DNA from: an uncultured Alistipes sp.
GTDB lineage: Bacteria > Bacteroidota > Bacteroidia > Bacteroidales > Rikenellaceae
Direction: 5' to 3'
Length of the DNA: 7,433 nt
NCBI RefSeq assembly: GCF_902388705.1
Contig: NZ_CABMQJ010000078.1
Span: 1-7,433, forward strand
A program made the position numbers and the translations under genes. Within the stretch, counting starts at the first letter, position 1. Each line of letters opens with the position of its first letter. The notes beneath the pieces are model-generated. The model ran no database searches. It saw only the letters and a list, made by a program, of their open reading frames with translations, and was not told the origin of the DNA. Positions 6,181 to 7,433 of the stretch are shown piece after piece.

Positions 6181-6400
6181 CACACGCCGCACAACAGGGA
6201 GCGCACCGTACAACAGGCACAGTCCGACACGGCAGGCAGGCACGGCAGGCAGACACGGCACAACAGGCAGGCACGGCAGGCATGACAGGCACGGCACAGT
6301 ACGGCACAGACGGCACAACAGGCAGACACGACCAGCAGGGCAGGCAGGGCAAGCACGGCACAACAGGCAGGCAGGCTCGACACAGTACGGCAGCGCAGCC
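6181..6400. repeat. Degenerate short-unit repeat tract (GGCA / CAACAGGCAG type)
   Basis: The plus strand consists largely of shuffled copies of CGGCA, GGCAGGCA and CACAACAGG. A 16-bp unit, ACGGCACAACAGGCAG, occurs identically at 6255-6270, 6310-6325 and 6355-6370, spaced 55 and 45 bp. Shorter or diverged CAACAGG copies start near 6190 and 6211, and CACAGTACGGCA occurs twice (about 6296 and 6380). Spacing is uneven and there are no unique spacers, so this is not a CRISPR array. Stop codons are rare in several frames because of composition, but no real gene is evident. The tract lies between the regulator gene's stop and the asd promoter. Confidence 0.75.
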
Positions 6401-6414
6401 CGGCCGGACTTTCG

Positions 6415-7433
6415 TCAGACCGCCTCCGCCTCCATCGTTTCCCGGATTTTCCGCTCCCGGTAAGTTTTCGGCGTGCAGCCGAAACGGGCGACAAATCCCC
6501 GGAAGAACGTACTGCGGTTGGAGAAACCCGATTTGTAAATGATTTCGTCGATCGAAAGTTTCGTGGTAACCAGCAGTTGTTCGGCCATGCCGAGCCGGTA
6601 TTCCCGGACAATACAGGCCGGGGTCTGCTGGGTTATCCCGCCCAGTTTGCGGTAGAAATTCGGAAGGCTCATCCCCATTTCGCCGGCGATGAACTGCGTG
6701 GAAAGCGACGGGTCGAGGATATTCAGGCGGATAATGCCGAGCATCTTGTCGAGGAAAGCCTTGTCGTCCCGGTGGAGCATGCGCCCCTGCGCCAGGTCGA
6801 AAGCGCTGCAAGCCGGACGGTCGCACTCGCTGTGCGACGCGTAACGGTGCAACAGCTGCGCGGCGACGCTCCGCAGGTGCGCCAGGTCGAAAGGCAGCGT
6901 CAGGCAGATATCCGCGCCCGGAACCGGGTTTTCGGCCAGGATATCGGGACGCGTCCCCACGCTCAACAGGATAACGGGCACCTGTGCGAGCTGGCGGGTT
7001 CGGCGGATGGTGCGGATTATTTCGTCCAGGGCCCCGACGTGCGCAGCCGCCCCGCAAAGGATAATTTGCGGCGACATCACGGCAAGCAGCCCGGCAGCCC
7101 GGTCCAAATCGTCGATAACCGCGATATTGTACTCTCCGGCAAACAGCTCCCGGATAAGGGCAATCATGTCGCGGTCTTCGTTTATCACGAGCATTGCGGG
7201 CAGTGCCCCGCCGGATTCGGCAGGCAGCGCATCGCCGGAATACCGCACGGATTGGAATTCCGGCTCCGGGGCAGTCCGCCCGGCCTGTATGTCCCCGGCC
7301 CCGGGCAGCGACAGCGCATAAGTCGTCGCATCCCCGTCGGAAAGAACCCGGAATTCACCCCGGAGTTTGGCGACAAGGCCACGGCAGACCGCCAGTTCCG
7401 CATCGTCGCCGGACACCGGCGCTTCCCGCCCCG
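6415..7433 (-). CDS. Hybrid two-component / AraC-type regulator with degenerate receiver (5' end cut by window edge)
   Basis: 338 residues are visible and the frame is open at base 7433, so the true start lies outside. Residues below count from GTG 7416. Residues 1-40 look like the end of a histidine-kinase ATPase domain: AVCRGLVAKLRGEFRVLS, then TTYALSLP. Residues about 74-190 are a receiver domain. The phosphoacceptor position after SPQIIL is Gly122 instead of Asp, the conserved Lys is Leu174 (TLPF where TKPF is usual), and the acidic pair is Asn79-Glu80. Residues about 222-325 are an AraC/XylS DNA-binding domain with two helix-turn-helices: LSTQFIAGEMGMS and LSIDEIIYKSGFSNRSTFFR, then FGCTPKTYR. 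This order is that of Bacteroidales hybrid two-component systems, which usually control polysaccharide or nutrient loci. Loss of the phosphorylation residues suggests phosphorylation-independent control. Its targets are not visible here. Confidence 0.85.
   Translation of the reverse strand, partial: GREAPVSGDDAELAVCRGLVAKLRGEFRVLSDGDATTYALSLPGAGDIQAGRTAPEPEFQSVRYSGDALPAESGGALPAMLVINEDRDMIALIRELFAGEYNIAVIDDLDRAAGLLAVMSPQIILCGAAAHVGALDEIIRTIRRTRQLAQVPVILLSVGTRPDILAENPVPGADICLTLPFDLAHLRSVAAQLLHRYASHSECDRPACSAFDLAQGRMLHRDDKAFLDKMLGIIRLNILDPSLSTQFIAGEMGMSLPNFYRKLGGITQQTPACIVREYRLGMAEQLLVTTKLSIDEIIYKSGFSNRSTFFRGFVARFGCTPKTYRERKIRETMEAEAV

Noticed and set aside
5941..6363. Cys/Pro-rich small protein encoded by the repeat tract on the minus strand
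   Set aside because: The Cys/Pro/Leu pattern is the direct translation of TGCC-type repeats. Several overlapping frames are open at once, and it runs over the asd promoter.
6181..6400. CRISPR array
   Set aside because: Units are short, degenerate and unevenly spaced. There are no unique spacers of constant length and no cas gene nearby.
7414..7416. GTG at 7416 as the true start of the AraC-type regulator
   Set aside because: The frame is open upstream to the window edge, and the first residues read as the tail of a kinase ATPase domain, so the gene begins outside the window.

Overview
The window looks like a piece of a GC-rich Bacteroidota chromosome, probably order Bacteroidales. A Rikenellaceae/Alistipes-like genome would fit, but that is inference. 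The evidence is promoters of the Bacteroidota type (TTTG, about 19-20 nt, then TAnnTTTG), A/T-rich leaders without clear Shine-Dalgarno sites, a hybrid-two-component-type regulator ending in an AraC helix-turn-helix, and secreted proteins of a Bacteroidales style. Every gene I can support lies on the minus strand, so the window reads right to left.

Right end (7433-6415): the C-terminal part of a hybrid two-component / AraC-type regulator. Its receiver domain lacks the phosphoacceptor Asp and the conserved Lys, and what is visible of its ATPase end is also degenerate. Next (about 6400-6181) is a gene-free tract of degenerate short GGCA/CAACAGGCAG repeats. A near-consensus promoter (6009-6039) then drives asd, aspartate-semialdehyde dehydrogenase (5944-4952), which ends in a strong intrinsic terminator (4931-4901). 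The promoter for the next gene, a small four-helix membrane protein (4867-4355), begins within the U-tract of that terminator.

Middle (4354-3792): a non-coding stretch. Its striking content is a candidate structured RNA of about 200 nt (about 4098-3888) with its own promoter. It has a 9-bp stem joining its two ends, three internal hairpins, two hairpin loops that are perfectly complementary over 7 nt (a kissing loop), and a U-rich 3' end. It could be a free-standing RNA or the leader of the operon that follows.

Left part (3791-1): an apparent operon of exported or envelope proteins. It holds a CsgG-like protein with a FlgT-like C-terminal domain, a 421-aa protein with LPP20/FlgT-like and CsgG/TolB-like sections (possibly DUF6175), a 316-aa secreted helical-repeat protein, and a zinc-ribbon membrane protein cut by the window edge. 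An imperfect terminator-like hairpin sits between the first two genes and may set their relative expression. The set recalls the FlgO/FlgP/FlgT and CsgG periplasmic/outer-membrane proteins of other phyla, but no flagellar or curli gene is visible. The job of the operon is unknown.
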